Positions 52,359-61,242 of a stretch of DNA of 64,000 nucleotides are shown piece by piece (position 1 is the stretch's first letter; each line of letters begins with the position of its first letter). The notes beneath the pieces are model-generated. The model did not search any database. It was not told where the DNA came from and was given only the letters and a program-made list of their open reading frames with translations. Where the stretch lies: NCBI GenBank assembly GCA_945928575.1, contig CAMENP010000009.1:24586-88585 (forward strand). Reading direction: 5' to 3'. The translations under genes were made by a program, and so were the position numbers. This DNA is from an uncultured Butyrivibrio sp. (GTDB lineage: Bacteria; Bacillota; Clostridia; Lachnospirales; Lachnospiraceae).

Positions 52359-53246
52359 ATGGCAAAAACAGGACTTGTACTGGAGGGAGGAGCTTTCAGA
52401 GGGGTGTTCACATCCGGAGTGCTTGATGTGCTCATGGAAAACGGAATTGAATATGACTATGTAATCGGAGTCTCCGCCGGCGCAGGCAATGGAATGGGAT
52501 ACCTTACCGGACAGGTGGGAAGAACCCGCAATGTTATTAAACCGAAGGATCACAGCCAGAATTATTTTGGATTGAAACAGGTGTTAAAGCACGGCAAATT
52601 CCTTAATCTTGATAAGATGTTTTTTGAATACCCTTATAAGCAATACCCGTATGACTTCGATAAATTCCGCAAGTCGGATGTTGCACTTGAGGTCGTTGTC
52701 TCCAATTGTGACACAGGTAAAGCAGAGTATTATGATGAACGTGAAGATATAGACAGGTTCCTTAATCTCGGTAAAGCATCATGTTCGGTCCCACTTATGT
52801 GTGCACCGGTTCAGATAGGCGAATATCACTACCTTGACGGAAGCATCTGCGATTCGATACCGCTTGAGAGGGCATTGGAGCAGGGCTGCGACAGACTGGT
52901 CGTTGTAATGACCAAGAGCGTGAGCGAGACACCGACCAATTACGGCAAGGCCAAGGCCGTTATGGCAATGAGATACAAACATAAATACCCGAATTTCTAT
53001 AAAGCGCTGCTTGAGCGTACCGATGTATATGCCAAAGAACTTGAACTTCTTAAAAAACTTGAGAGAGAAGGCAAGGCAATCGTCCTCAGGCCGGGAATTG
53101 ACTGCATTAATAAATTTGAGCAGGATGACAGTAAAGTTGAGGCCTTCTACCAGAATGGCAGAGAGGTGGCAACGGAGAATCTTGAAAGATTGAAAGAATT
53201 TGCTTCACACAATGATAAAGAAGCACAGGATAAGGAAGCTATATGA
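52359..53246 (+). CDS. Patatin-like phospholipase
   Basis: A 295-residue cytoplasmic lipid hydrolase. The oxyanion loop GGAFRGVFTSGVLD and the nucleophile Ser39 in GVSAGAGNG are clear, and the catalytic Asp is in YLDGSICDSIPLE (DGS rather than DGG). It is similar to the YjjU/RssA-type bacterial patatins. It may release or remodel acyl chains on lipids made by the cluster. It overlaps the flavodoxin-like gene by four bases. GGTGAGG precedes the ATG. Confidence 0.88.
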   Translation: MAKTGLVLEGGAFRGVFTSGVLDVLMENGIEYDYVIGVSAGAGNGMGYLTGQVGRTRNVIKPKDHSQNYFGLKQVLKHGKFLNLDKMFFEYPYKQYPYDFDKFRKSDVALEVVVSNCDTGKAEYYDEREDIDRFLNLGKASCSVPLMCAPVQIGEYHYLDGSICDSIPLERALEQGCDRLVVVMTKSVSETPTNYGKAKAVMAMRYKHKYPNFYKALLERTDVYAKELELLKKLEREGKAIVLRPGIDCINKFEQDDSKVEAFYQNGREVATENLERLKEFASHNDKEAQDKEAI

Positions 53247-53956
53247 AGACACTTATTATAAACGGAAGCCTTAAAGGAAATGCAAGCCACTCATATATGG
53301 TGGCATCGCGTTTTGCCAAAGGAATTGAAGATACGTCCGATGCACAGACAGAGGTCATAGAACTCAAAAATATGAATATCAACCACTGTGTCGGCTGCTT
53401 CGGCTGCTGGAAAGTGACTCCGGGACAATGTGTTATCAGAGATGATATGGATGCTATCCGTGAGAAAATTCTTGAAAGCGATAACATAATCCTTAGTTTT
53501 CCGCTGTATTTCTTCGGAGTGTCATCCAAGATGAAGACAATGCTTGACAGGCTCCTCCCGTTTAAGATGCCTTACAAAGGCAGACATGCTACGGAAGATA
53601 ATCTCCTGATCATGGATTACAGATATGATTTTTCAGACAAAAGACTTATTCTGGTATCGTCATGTGCACATTCGTCGACAGATATAGTATATGATTCGGT
53701 AACCAGAGAGTTTGATATGATATGCGGCAAAGACAATTACACAAAGGTTTTCTGCCCGCAGGGCGAGATATTGGAACTCGACCAGATGAAGCCGATACTT
53801 AATAAATATCTTAACGGCATAGAAGATGCCGGCAGAGAATTCGGGCTTAACAGAAAGCTGTCCGATGAGACGGCGCGTAAAGTATGTGCTCCGCTTATCC
53901 CGGTAAGGGCAGTGGAGAAAATGATGACAGGATATTGGGAAAATTATCCGCAATAG
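53243..53956 (+). CDS. Flavodoxin-fold NAD(P)H-dependent oxidoreductase
   Basis: A 237-residue flavin-binding protein. KTLIINGSLKGNASHSYMVA is the phosphate loop of the flavodoxin/NADPH-FMN reductase family, and CVGCFGCWKVTPGQCVIRDD is a cysteine-rich loop seen in the iron-sulfur flavoprotein-like subgroup. FPLYFFGVSSKMKTMLDRLL is the usual flavin-edge motif. The role in the cluster could be reduction or oxidation of an acyl chain or electron supply; this is a guess. The start overlaps the patatin stop. Confidence 0.82.
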   Translation: MKTLIINGSLKGNASHSYMVASRFAKGIEDTSDAQTEVIELKNMNINHCVGCFGCWKVTPGQCVIRDDMDAIREKILESDNIILSFPLYFFGVSSKMKTMLDRLLPFKMPYKGRHATEDNLLIMDYRYDFSDKRLILVSSCAHSSTDIVYDSVTREFDMICGKDNYTKVFCPQGEILELDQMKPILNKYLNGIEDAGREFGLNRKLSDETARKVCAPLIPVRAVEKMMTGYWENYPQ

Positions 53957-53984
53957 ACAGAGATATGCAAAGGATGGATATGGT

Positions 53985-54725
53985 ATGGGAATGTTAAGAT
54001 TCTATTATGTGGCAGGCAGCAGTCCTTATTTCGTGGTACATATGCTGCTTAAATACCGCAAATATATGAATCACCCTGAGAAATACAACAGGGAGGACAA
54101 ATACAGGCTTGCACAGCACATTATGGATCACATGAGGCGGCGCGGACGTACTACGACCGAAGTTTTTGGCCTTAATAATCTGCCTAAGGACACGGGATAT
54201 ATAGTATATTCCAATCATCAGGGCAAATATGACGCACTTGGAATAATGCTTTATCATGATGAACCTATGAGCGTACTTATGGAGAAAAAACAGTCCGAGA
54301 AAATAGTTGCCAAACAGGTTATCAATCTTGTTGAAGGAAAACGCCTTGATTTTGAAGACCCGAGACAGCAGCTGCGTGTTCTTAAGGAGATAGGCGATGA
54401 GGTCGCAGCCGGAAGAAAATATCTTATTTTCCCGGAAGGCAAGTGGGGCGACAATAAGAACAAGCTTCAGAAATTTAATTCCGGATGTTTCAGGTGCTCG
54501 ATAGCATCGAAGACACCGATCATTCCGTGTGTGCTTGTGGATTCATATAAAGCACTTAACGGCAATTCACTTAGGAAATGTACGACACAGATATATTATC
54601 TGCCGCCGATACCGTATGAAGAATATAAGGACCTTAAGAAGACAGAGATAAGCGAACTCGTCAAGTCAAGGATTCAGGCCAAACTTGATGAGGTTATGAA
54701 AGAAAGAGATAAAGCCAATGATTAA
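53985..54725 (+). CDS. PlsC-family lysophospholipid acyltransferase (cluster copy 2)
   Basis: A 246-residue acyltransferase with SNHQGKYDALGIML as HX4D motif and IFPEGKWGDNKNKLQKFNSG as the second motif. It differs clearly from the other two PlsC copies and may have its own acceptor. The N-terminal SPYFVVHMLLKYR stretch may sit on the membrane. Its end overlaps the AMP-ligase gene by eight bases. The ATG is preceded by GGATGGATATGG, a weak site. Confidence 0.83.
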   Translation: MGMLRFYYVAGSSPYFVVHMLLKYRKYMNHPEKYNREDKYRLAQHIMDHMRRRGRTTTEVFGLNNLPKDTGYIVYSNHQGKYDALGIMLYHDEPMSVLMEKKQSEKIVAKQVINLVEGKRLDFEDPRQQLRVLKEIGDEVAAGRKYLIFPEGKWGDNKNKLQKFNSGCFRCSIASKTPIIPCVLVDSYKALNGNSLRKCTTQIYYLPPIPYEEYKDLKKTEISELVKSRIQAKLDEVMKERDKAND

Positions 54726-56238
54726 TTATTCAGCAGATCAAAAAGAATATTTCAAGTCTTTGCTCGCACCGGAGGATTTGGAGAAGCTCCCGCTTTACAA
54801 AACTTTCTGTGAGCTGCTTGAGAACTGCAAGGCCAAATTTGCTGACTGTCCGGCAATCAGTGATATGGTAAATACAATTAATTACGGCGAACTGTATGAC
54901 AGGATCGCATGCCGCCGTAAATTCATATATGATAATGGATTTGTTAAAGGTAATAATATAGCCGTGCTTGCACCTAACGGGCTTGCGGCAATGGAATTAT
55001 ATATGGCAATTCCGACGGCCGGATGTGCGGTCATAATGCTTCCTGCGGCACCTAACGCATTAAGCACGGATGATATCAACAGGATAATTTCCAAATTCGA
55101 TATTAAAGGCCTTTTCGTACATCCGTCATGCAGAGCGGTTACCGAAGGCGTCAATACGAAAGTTTATGACATAAATGAAACCGCGGATGAAGCCGCACCT
55201 ATGGCTGATGTTGATCCGGACGATACGGCAGTAATATGTTTTTCGGTCAATAATGATCCGGGTAATCCGTATGGCGCGATGCTGTCGCATAAAGCGATCA
55301 TGAGAGCCGCACATAACGGATTGTTTATTCCGGGAAAACCTTTCGGACAGAGAACCATAGCGATACTCCCGCTCTCACATGTATTCGGAGCCATAAGAGG
55401 TCTTCTTACATGCATTTATACCGGAGCGCTTGTATATGCATGCGAAGATATGAGCAATATCGTATTTGATATTCCAAAGATGAAGCCGACGATCCTTACA
55501 TTGGTTCCGGGACTTGCCGAGATGGTGCTTTCAGTAGCGCGGATTAAAGGCAAAGAATTTCTGGAAGGTATTGACACAATGATTTGCGGCGGCGCATATG
55601 TGCAGCCGAAGCTTATAAAGATGGCAGAGAATCTCGGAATAACACTTTTTGCCGGATACGGCCTTACCGAGGCTGCCAATATAGTAACAGGTAATGTCGA
55701 CACCGATAACGTGCCTGATTCGGTCGGAAAAGTATATCCGGGAACGGAGGTCAGAATATCCGACGGAGAGATACAGGTTAAAGGTGATGTCGTGATGAAG
55801 GGTTATTACAATGACCCGGAGCGGACTGCAGAGGTATTTACGGAGGACGGCTGGCTTAGGACCGGTGATATCGGTGAGATAGATGACGAAGGATATCTTC
55901 ATATACTCGGACTTCGCAAGAATCTCATAATCCTTCCGAACGGAGAAAATATTTCTCCGGACGAGCTGGAGAGATTTTTTAAGAAGCTCGACGGCGTGGC
56001 CGACTGCATAGTCAAAGAAGATGCGTTAAGAGGAAGACCTCTTATGGCAGCAGTGATCAATCCAGATATGGAATATTATGCGGGAAAGGATGAGAAGGAG
56101 ATAGAAGCTGACCTTAAAGCAAAGGTGAAAGTAGCTAACGAACTTCTTCCGACATATAAGGCCGTAACCAAGACTATTGTAAGTTATGAAACGCTTGACC
56201 GGAACGCCGGTGACAGGTATTATACAATAGAATACTAA
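54718..56238 (+). CDS. AMP-ligase/acyl-CoA synthetase-like protein with altered active site
   Basis: A 506-residue protein of the adenylate-forming family. Motif A5 (GYGLTEAANIVTG), A7 (RTGDIGEID) and A8 (GLRKNLIILPNGENISPDEL) are present. The P-loop A3, normally TSGTTGxPKG, reads FSVNNDPGNPYGAML, and the A10 lysine of the xGK motif is Arg or Asp in RNAGDRYYTIEY. It could still bind an acyl adenylate or transfer acyl groups to the carrier, but full activation is doubtful. It is placed between acyltransferase and acyl carrier genes, as starter-loading ligases are. Confidence 0.8.
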   Translation: MINYSADQKEYFKSLLAPEDLEKLPLYKTFCELLENCKAKFADCPAISDMVNTINYGELYDRIACRRKFIYDNGFVKGNNIAVLAPNGLAAMELYMAIPTAGCAVIMLPAAPNALSTDDINRIISKFDIKGLFVHPSCRAVTEGVNTKVYDINETADEAAPMADVDPDDTAVICFSVNNDPGNPYGAMLSHKAIMRAAHNGLFIPGKPFGQRTIAILPLSHVFGAIRGLLTCIYTGALVYACEDMSNIVFDIPKMKPTILTLVPGLAEMVLSVARIKGKEFLEGIDTMICGGAYVQPKLIKMAENLGITLFAGYGLTEAANIVTGNVDTDNVPDSVGKVYPGTEVRISDGEIQVKGDVVMKGYYNDPERTAEVFTEDGWLRTGDIGEIDDEGYLHILGLRKNLIILPNGENISPDELERFFKKLDGVADCIVKEDALRGRPLMAAVINPDMEYYAGKDEKEIEADLKAKVKVANELLPTYKAVTKTIVSYETLDRNAGDRYYTIEY

Positions 56239-56306
56239 TCATAACGATAGAAACAGTTTAACGACTGATCTATATAAAATCTTTATTCATAAGGAGAGCT
56301 TGTACA

Positions 56307-56561
56307 ATGGATGCAAAGCAGACAGAAATCGCAGAAAAGATCAAAAATATTCTTGTAGAGAACTTAAGAATCCCTGCAGAAGAACTTGATTATGAAATTG
56401 AGCTTTTCGGAGACGGAATCGGACTCGATTCAATCGACTCACTTGAAATCATTGCCGGAATCGATCAGGAATTCGGTGTACAGATGACAGGTGTGGCTAA
56501 GGAGAACTTCTACAATATCGAAGCCCTCAGCAAGTACGTTATGGAGCATATGGAGGACTAA
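56307..56561 (+). CDS. Acyl carrier protein (cluster copy 2)
   Basis: An 84-residue acidic carrier with the phosphopantetheine site Ser42 in GIGLDSIDSLE. The form differs from copy 1, so the cluster has two distinct carriers, as aryl-polyene and polyketide clusters do. AAGGAGAG precedes the ATG. The ketosynthase gene begins 101 bases later. Confidence 0.9.
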   Translation: MDAKQTEIAEKIKNILVENLRIPAEELDYEIELFGDGIGLDSIDSLEIIAGIDQEFGVQMTGVAKENFYNIEALSKYVMEHMED

Positions 56562-56662
56562 TGTCCTCCTGCCCATGGCAGTTTAATCTGAATACTTTTA
56601 TGTACTAATACGATATAGATATGCCGGCGGCATTAGTGCCGCGAGAAAACAGGAGGTAGACA

Positions 56663-59080
56663 ATGGCAGACAATGAAAAAAGATGCGTTATTACCGGTCT
56701 CGGAATGATTAACGCAATCGGTAATACGGTGGATGAAAGCTGGAACAACTGCATTAACGGTGTTTCAGGAATTAAGGAAGTACGTTCGATTGACACATCG
56801 GACTGCTATGCGCATCTCGGAGCCGAGTCGGCAGAACATTTTGATGTTGAAGCAGGCGATGATGAGCAGAAAATGGACAGAGTTTCACTTCTTTGCGTTA
56901 AGGCAGCCAATGAGGCGATCAAAGATTCAGGAATTATAATAGATGATAGCAATGCCGACAGAGTCGGTGTAATTATGGGAAGCTGTGTCGGCGGTGCCGT
57001 AAGTATCCAGAAATTCTTCACAGACAGACATAATGCGGAAGGAAGCGAAGATACCTCGGACATCATTAAGATGCCTATCGGAGTTATCGCCAACAACGTA
57101 GCTAAGATTGCCGGAGCCAAAGGTGTTGTTACCAACGTCGGCAATGCGTGTGCGGCAAGTACGATCAGTATCGAATATGCATGCGACCTCATCAGGGCAG
57201 GAGTCGGAGACGCATTTATCGTAGGCGGTGCAGACTCATTTTCAGCACTTGCTTTTGGCGGATTTACAGCACTTCACGCACTTGATACCGATCCATGTTC
57301 TCCATATAACAAGAGCAAAGGAATCACACTCGGCGAAGGCGCAGGCGCTCTTATTGTTGAGTCATATGAGCATGCCGTTGCAAGAAATGCGAAGATTTAC
57401 TGTGATGTACTCGGCGGCGGAATCAGCTCCGATGCACACCACATCACGGCTCCGAGACCTGACAGCGAAGGCCAGATGAACGCTATGAAATGGGCGCTTT
57501 CAAACAGTGACTTAAAGCCGTCGGATATCGATTATATCAACGGACATGCCACAGGAACTCCGCTTAACGATTCAACCGAAATCCAGGCTATGCAGACTAT
57601 TTTCGGTGATAATGACAATACAGCCGTTGACTCGACCAAATCAATGGTAGGCCACTGCCTCGGTGCAGCCGGAGCGGTTGAGGCTATTTACACGGTCAAG
57701 GCTCTTACAACAGACACGGTTCCTCCTACAATCGGATATTCGGATGAAGATCTTGAGAATCTTAAGGAGAAGGCCGGCAAGCTTGATTTCATGCCTAATG
57801 TAAGCAAGCACAAAGAAATCGATTATGCAATGACCAATAACTTCGCATTCGGCGGTAATAACGCGAGTGTTATTTTTGCCAAGAATGAAAAAAATATCAA
57901 ACCGCTTGAGAACAATAAAGTATATGTTACAGGCTTCGGTATCGTAAGCCCGGCAGGAAATACGGTTGATTCTTATGTTGAAGCCGTTAAGAACGGCGGA
58001 CTTAAGTCAGAAGGTGACGGATTATTTGCAACGGTCGGAGCGGATGATTACAAGGAATACGGAATTAAACTTAATTTCTATCGTAAGCTTGATAAATTAA
58101 GCCAGACACAGGTAGTTTCGGGACGTGCATGTCTCGCTGACGCAGGTGTTACGGTTACAACCGACAATGAGACTGAAATCGGTATGATCGTCGGTACAGC
58201 AGACGGTCCTGCAACGGAAATCATTAATTTCCATGAAGGACTTATCAAGAACGGACTTCATGCAGGAAGTGCTTTTATCTTCCCTAATACCGTATACAAT
58301 GCGGCGGGCGGATATTTTTCAATCAACACAGGCGTCAAGGGTGTGAATGTAACACTTACCAACGGTATGCAGGCAGGACTTCAGAGTATCTGTTATGCTT
58401 ATAACGTAGTACGCGACGGTGCCGAGAAGATGATGATGGCAACAGGACTTGACGAGAACACGGAGACAATGAAGCTTCTCTACGGCAAGCTCGGATACTT
58501 CTCCAATGACGAGGCGGTTAAACCATATGAACTTAACGGTTCAGAGTTCGTTCTCGGTGAAGGAAGCACCACAATGATGCTTGAAAGCGAAGCATCGGCG
58601 GATGCGCGTAATGCAGTTAAATATGCTGAAATCGCAGGATATGCAATGACACATGAATCGGTATCGGCAGGAACACTTGCAGGTTCCGATGCAGCACTTG
58701 ATAAAGCAATCATCAAGGCTTGTGAGAATGCGGGAATATCCGTTGATGATATTGATGCAATCGTCGGATTCGGTGATGGCAATAAGACAGTTGACGCAAT
58801 AGAGATGAATTCATACGGCAGGGTATTTAAGAATGTAAAACCGGTTATGAGCGTTAAGACGGTTGTAGGTGAGTCAAGAGCGGCAGCAGCCAACCTTGAA
58901 GCAGTACATGCGGCACTTACACTTTCGGGCAAACTCCCGTCAAAGCAGGACGCATATGTATTTGAGAACGGTAAGGCTGTCAAGACGACAGTTGATACGA
59001 CAGATTACAAATATATGCTTGTAACAAGCTTTGCGGCAGGCGGTTCTTATACAGCCGTTGTACTTAAGAAAGTAGATTAA
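56663..59080 (+). CDS. Fused ketosynthase and chain-length-factor-like protein
   Basis: An 805-residue protein with two thiolase-fold ketosynthase halves. Half 1 (residues 5-410) has a full active site: Cys163 in NACAAST, His295 in NGHATGTP and His331 in MVGHCLGAAG, closely matching FabF. Half 2 (420-805) keeps the fold but has Met569-Gln570 where Cys should be, GDGNKT in place of GHATGT, and VGES in place of VGH. This is the KS-CLF arrangement of type II polyketide synthases, but in one chain. It would extend and measure an acyl chain on a carrier protein. AGGAGG precedes the ATG. Confidence 0.88.
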   Translation: MADNEKRCVITGLGMINAIGNTVDESWNNCINGVSGIKEVRSIDTSDCYAHLGAESAEHFDVEAGDDEQKMDRVSLLCVKAANEAIKDSGIIIDDSNADRVGVIMGSCVGGAVSIQKFFTDRHNAEGSEDTSDIIKMPIGVIANNVAKIAGAKGVVTNVGNACAASTISIEYACDLIRAGVGDAFIVGGADSFSALAFGGFTALHALDTDPCSPYNKSKGITLGEGAGALIVESYEHAVARNAKIYCDVLGGGISSDAHHITAPRPDSEGQMNAMKWALSNSDLKPSDIDYINGHATGTPLNDSTEIQAMQTIFGDNDNTAVDSTKSMVGHCLGAAGAVEAIYTVKALTTDTVPPTIGYSDEDLENLKEKAGKLDFMPNVSKHKEIDYAMTNNFAFGGNNASVIFAKNEKNIKPLENNKVYVTGFGIVSPAGNTVDSYVEAVKNGGLKSEGDGLFATVGADDYKEYGIKLNFYRKLDKLSQTQVVSGRACLADAGVTVTTDNETEIGMIVGTADGPATEIINFHEGLIKNGLHAGSAFIFPNTVYNAAGGYFSINTGVKGVNVTLTNGMQAGLQSICYAYNVVRDGAEKMMMATGLDENTETMKLLYGKLGYFSNDEAVKPYELNGSEFVLGEGSTTMMLESEASADARNAVKYAEIAGYAMTHESVSAGTLAGSDAALDKAIIKACENAGISVDDIDAIVGFGDGNKTVDAIEMNSYGRVFKNVKPVMSVKTVVGESRAAAANLEAVHAALTLSGKLPSKQDAYVFENGKAVKTTVDTTDYKYMLVTSFAAGGSYTAVVLKKVD

Positions 59081-59106
59081 TCAGGATAAAAAGGAAGGAT
59101 AAGAAG

Positions 59107-59841
59107 ATGAGTAAAGTAGCCGTTGTAACAGGAGCATCAAGAGGAATCGGAAGGGCATGTGCTTTAAGACTTGCCAAGGACGGAATTGATGTTGTAGTTA
59201 ATTATAATAGTAATGAAGAAGAGGCAATGAAAGTTGTCAACGCAATCAAGGATATGGGTTGTGATGCGATCGCGGTAAAGGCTAATGTAGCTAATCAGAA
59301 GGATGTTGCGGCAATGTTCCGTGAGGCATACAAGCATTTCGGACACATCGACATTCTTGTAAACAACGCCGGTGTGGTTGATGACGCTTATCTTCTTATG
59401 CTTAACAATGATTCTCTTGACAGAAGCCTTGACATCAACATTAAGGGATATTTCTATTGCAGCCAGCAGGCAGCGCTTAAGATGTTCAAGCAGAAAAGCG
59501 GAAGGATCGTCAATGTATCAAGCGTAAGCTCCAAGCTTGCACTTGCCGGACAGTCGGTATACGGAGCGACAAAGGGCGCTGTCAACTCAATGACGGCAAC
59601 ACTTGCCAAGGAACTTGCACCTTACGGTATCCAGGTCAATGCGGTAGCTCCGGGATTTATCACAACAGAAATGATCGAGGCAATTCCTGAAGAAAAGAAA
59701 GAGGAATACCTTAAGAATATACCTATGGGACGTCTCGGCAAGGTTGAAGAGGTTGCTGAAGTTGTAAATATGCTCTGCTCGGATGTGGCATCATATATTA
59801 CAGGACAGGTCATTGTTATCGACGGAGGCTTAAGCTTATGA
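59107..59841 (+). CDS. fabG: 3-oxoacyl-ACP reductase (FabG-like)
   Basis: A 244-residue short-chain dehydrogenase. TGASRGIGRACALRLA is the NADPH loop, NNAGVVDD the NAG motif, and the catalytic set is the Ser in VSSVSSKLAL, Tyr152 and Lys156 (YGATK). The C-terminal end IVIDGGLSL is typical. It reduces the beta-keto group after each condensation. It follows the ketosynthase by 26 bases and overlaps fabZ by four bases. Confidence 0.93.
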   Translation: MSKVAVVTGASRGIGRACALRLAKDGIDVVVNYNSNEEEAMKVVNAIKDMGCDAIAVKANVANQKDVAAMFREAYKHFGHIDILVNNAGVVDDAYLLMLNNDSLDRSLDINIKGYFYCSQQAALKMFKQKSGRIVNVSSVSSKLALAGQSVYGATKGAVNSMTATLAKELAPYGIQVNAVAPGFITTEMIEAIPEEKKEEYLKNIPMGRLGKVEEVAEVVNMLCSDVASYITGQVIVIDGGLSL

Positions 59842-60284
59842 TGAACATTATAGAGATTAACAAGAGAATCAAACAGAGACCGCCTTTCCAGATGGTTGAA
59901 AAGGTACTTGAAGTTGTACCGGGCGAGTCTGTAAAGGCTCTTAAAAATGTATCGGTCAATGAACCTTACTTTATGGGTCATTTTCCTGATGCACCGATAA
60001 TGCCGGGTGTACTGGTTATCGAGTCTGCCGCACAGGCATGCTCACTTGCAATCGAGGCGGACGGAACCGATGAGAACACAATATATGTTCTCCTTAAGGT
60101 TAAAGACTTCAAGTTCGTCAAACCTATCATACCGGGAGATACAATGATCATTGACTGCAAGAAAACAATGGGAGCATCGGGCCTCTATTCTTTTGCGGTA
60201 ACAATAAGCGTTGACGATAAGGTAAGAGGTAAGGGCGAGCTTATGTTTACAGCCGTGGATAAATCAGCCATATATGAGAATTGA
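59838..60284 (+). CDS. fabZ: 3-hydroxyacyl-ACP dehydratase (FabZ-like)
   Basis: A 148-residue hot-dog-fold dehydratase. The catalytic His48 is in MGHFPDAPIMPGV and Glu62 is in VIESAAQA. It removes water to give trans-2-enoyl-ACP. No enoyl reductase gene follows, so unsaturated chains could accumulate unless one is supplied elsewhere. ATG at 59838 or at 59841 are both possible; GGAGG lies upstream inside fabG. Confidence 0.93.
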   Translation: MMNIIEINKRIKQRPPFQMVEKVLEVVPGESVKALKNVSVNEPYFMGHFPDAPIMPGVLVIESAAQACSLAIEADGTDENTIYVLLKVKDFKFVKPIIPGDTMIIDCKKTMGASGLYSFAVTISVDDKVRGKGELMFTAVDKSAIYEN

Positions 60285-60305
60285 TCACGGCAAGGAGGTA
60301 TTTTA

Positions 60306-61229
60306 ATGGCAAAAACAGCTTTTATTTTTCCCGGACAGGGAGCACAGTATGTCGGCATGGCCAAGGATTTTTACGATAAATACGAGGAGTGCCGCAAGAT
60401 AATAGATGAGGCTGATGAGCTTATGGATTTTGACCTCAAGGCAATCATGTTTGAGGAAAATGAACTCATTAACAAAACAGAGTATACACAGGCAGCCATG
60501 CTTGCCGCAGAGTGCTGTATCCTTAAGGCAGTTGAACTTAAGGGTATCAAAGCTGATATCACAGCGGGCTTAAGCCTCGGTGAATATGCAGCGCTTGTTG
60601 CGAGCGGCGCGCTTGATTTCGCGGATGCCATGAAGCTTGTTAGAAAGCGCGGCATGTATATGGAGAATGAAGTCCCTGCGGGCAAGGGAACAATGGCAGC
60701 TGTAATCGCACTTGATGCGTCGGTGATTGACGATATCTGCGCGAAGATAACCGAAGAAAGCGGTAAAGTCGTATCGGCAGCCAATTATAACTGCCCGGGA
60801 CAGATTGTAATTTCAGGTTACCGTGAGTCTGTTGAGGCAGCAATGCCGCTTCTTAAGGAAGCCGGAGCCAAGCTTGTGACACTTCTTAACGTGAGCGGAC
60901 CTTTCCATTCACCTATGCTTAAAGGTGCCGGAGATAAGCTTGCACTTGAACTTAAGAATGTAAAATTTAACAATCCACAGATACCGTACATTAACAATGT
61001 TGCGGCAGAGGTTGTAACAGATAATATATCAATCAGTGATACACTTGAGCATCAGGTATATTCACCGGTAAGATGGCAGCAGACAATGGAAAAAATGCTT
61101 GAAGACGGAGTTGAGAATTTCTACGAAATAGGACCGGGCAAAACTCTTGCCGGATTTATGAAGAGAATCGACAGAAGTAAGAAAGTTATCACAATCAATA
61201 CAGTAGAAGACTTAGAAGCATTAGCATAG
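60306..61229 (+). CDS. fabD: Malonyl-CoA:ACP transacylase
   Basis: A 307-residue acyltransferase that loads malonate on the carrier. FIFPGQGAQYVGM is the oxyanion motif, Ser90 lies in GLSLGEYAALVASG (the usual first His of GHSLG is Leu here, as in several Clostridia), and the catalytic His is in GPFHSPML. The end FYEIGPGKTLAGFMKRI is standard. GGAGG precedes the ATG. It supplies extender units for the ketosynthase. Confidence 0.94.
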   Translation: MAKTAFIFPGQGAQYVGMAKDFYDKYEECRKIIDEADELMDFDLKAIMFEENELINKTEYTQAAMLAAECCILKAVELKGIKADITAGLSLGEYAALVASGALDFADAMKLVRKRGMYMENEVPAGKGTMAAVIALDASVIDDICAKITEESGKVVSAANYNCPGQIVISGYRESVEAAMPLLKEAGAKLVTLLNVSGPFHSPMLKGAGDKLALELKNVKFNNPQIPYINNVAAEVVTDNISISDTLEHQVYSPVRWQQTMEKMLEDGVENFYEIGPGKTLAGFMKRIDRSKKVITINTVEDLEALA

Positions 61230-61242
61230 AAAGGCAGAGCTT

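Noticed and set aside
59107..61229. fabG-fabZ-fabD as the ordinary housekeeping fatty acid operon
   Set aside because: FabH, enoyl reductase, biotin carrier and biotin carboxylase are missing and extra ligase, carrier, CLF-like and acyltransferase functions are present. It cannot be excluded without the rest of the genome.
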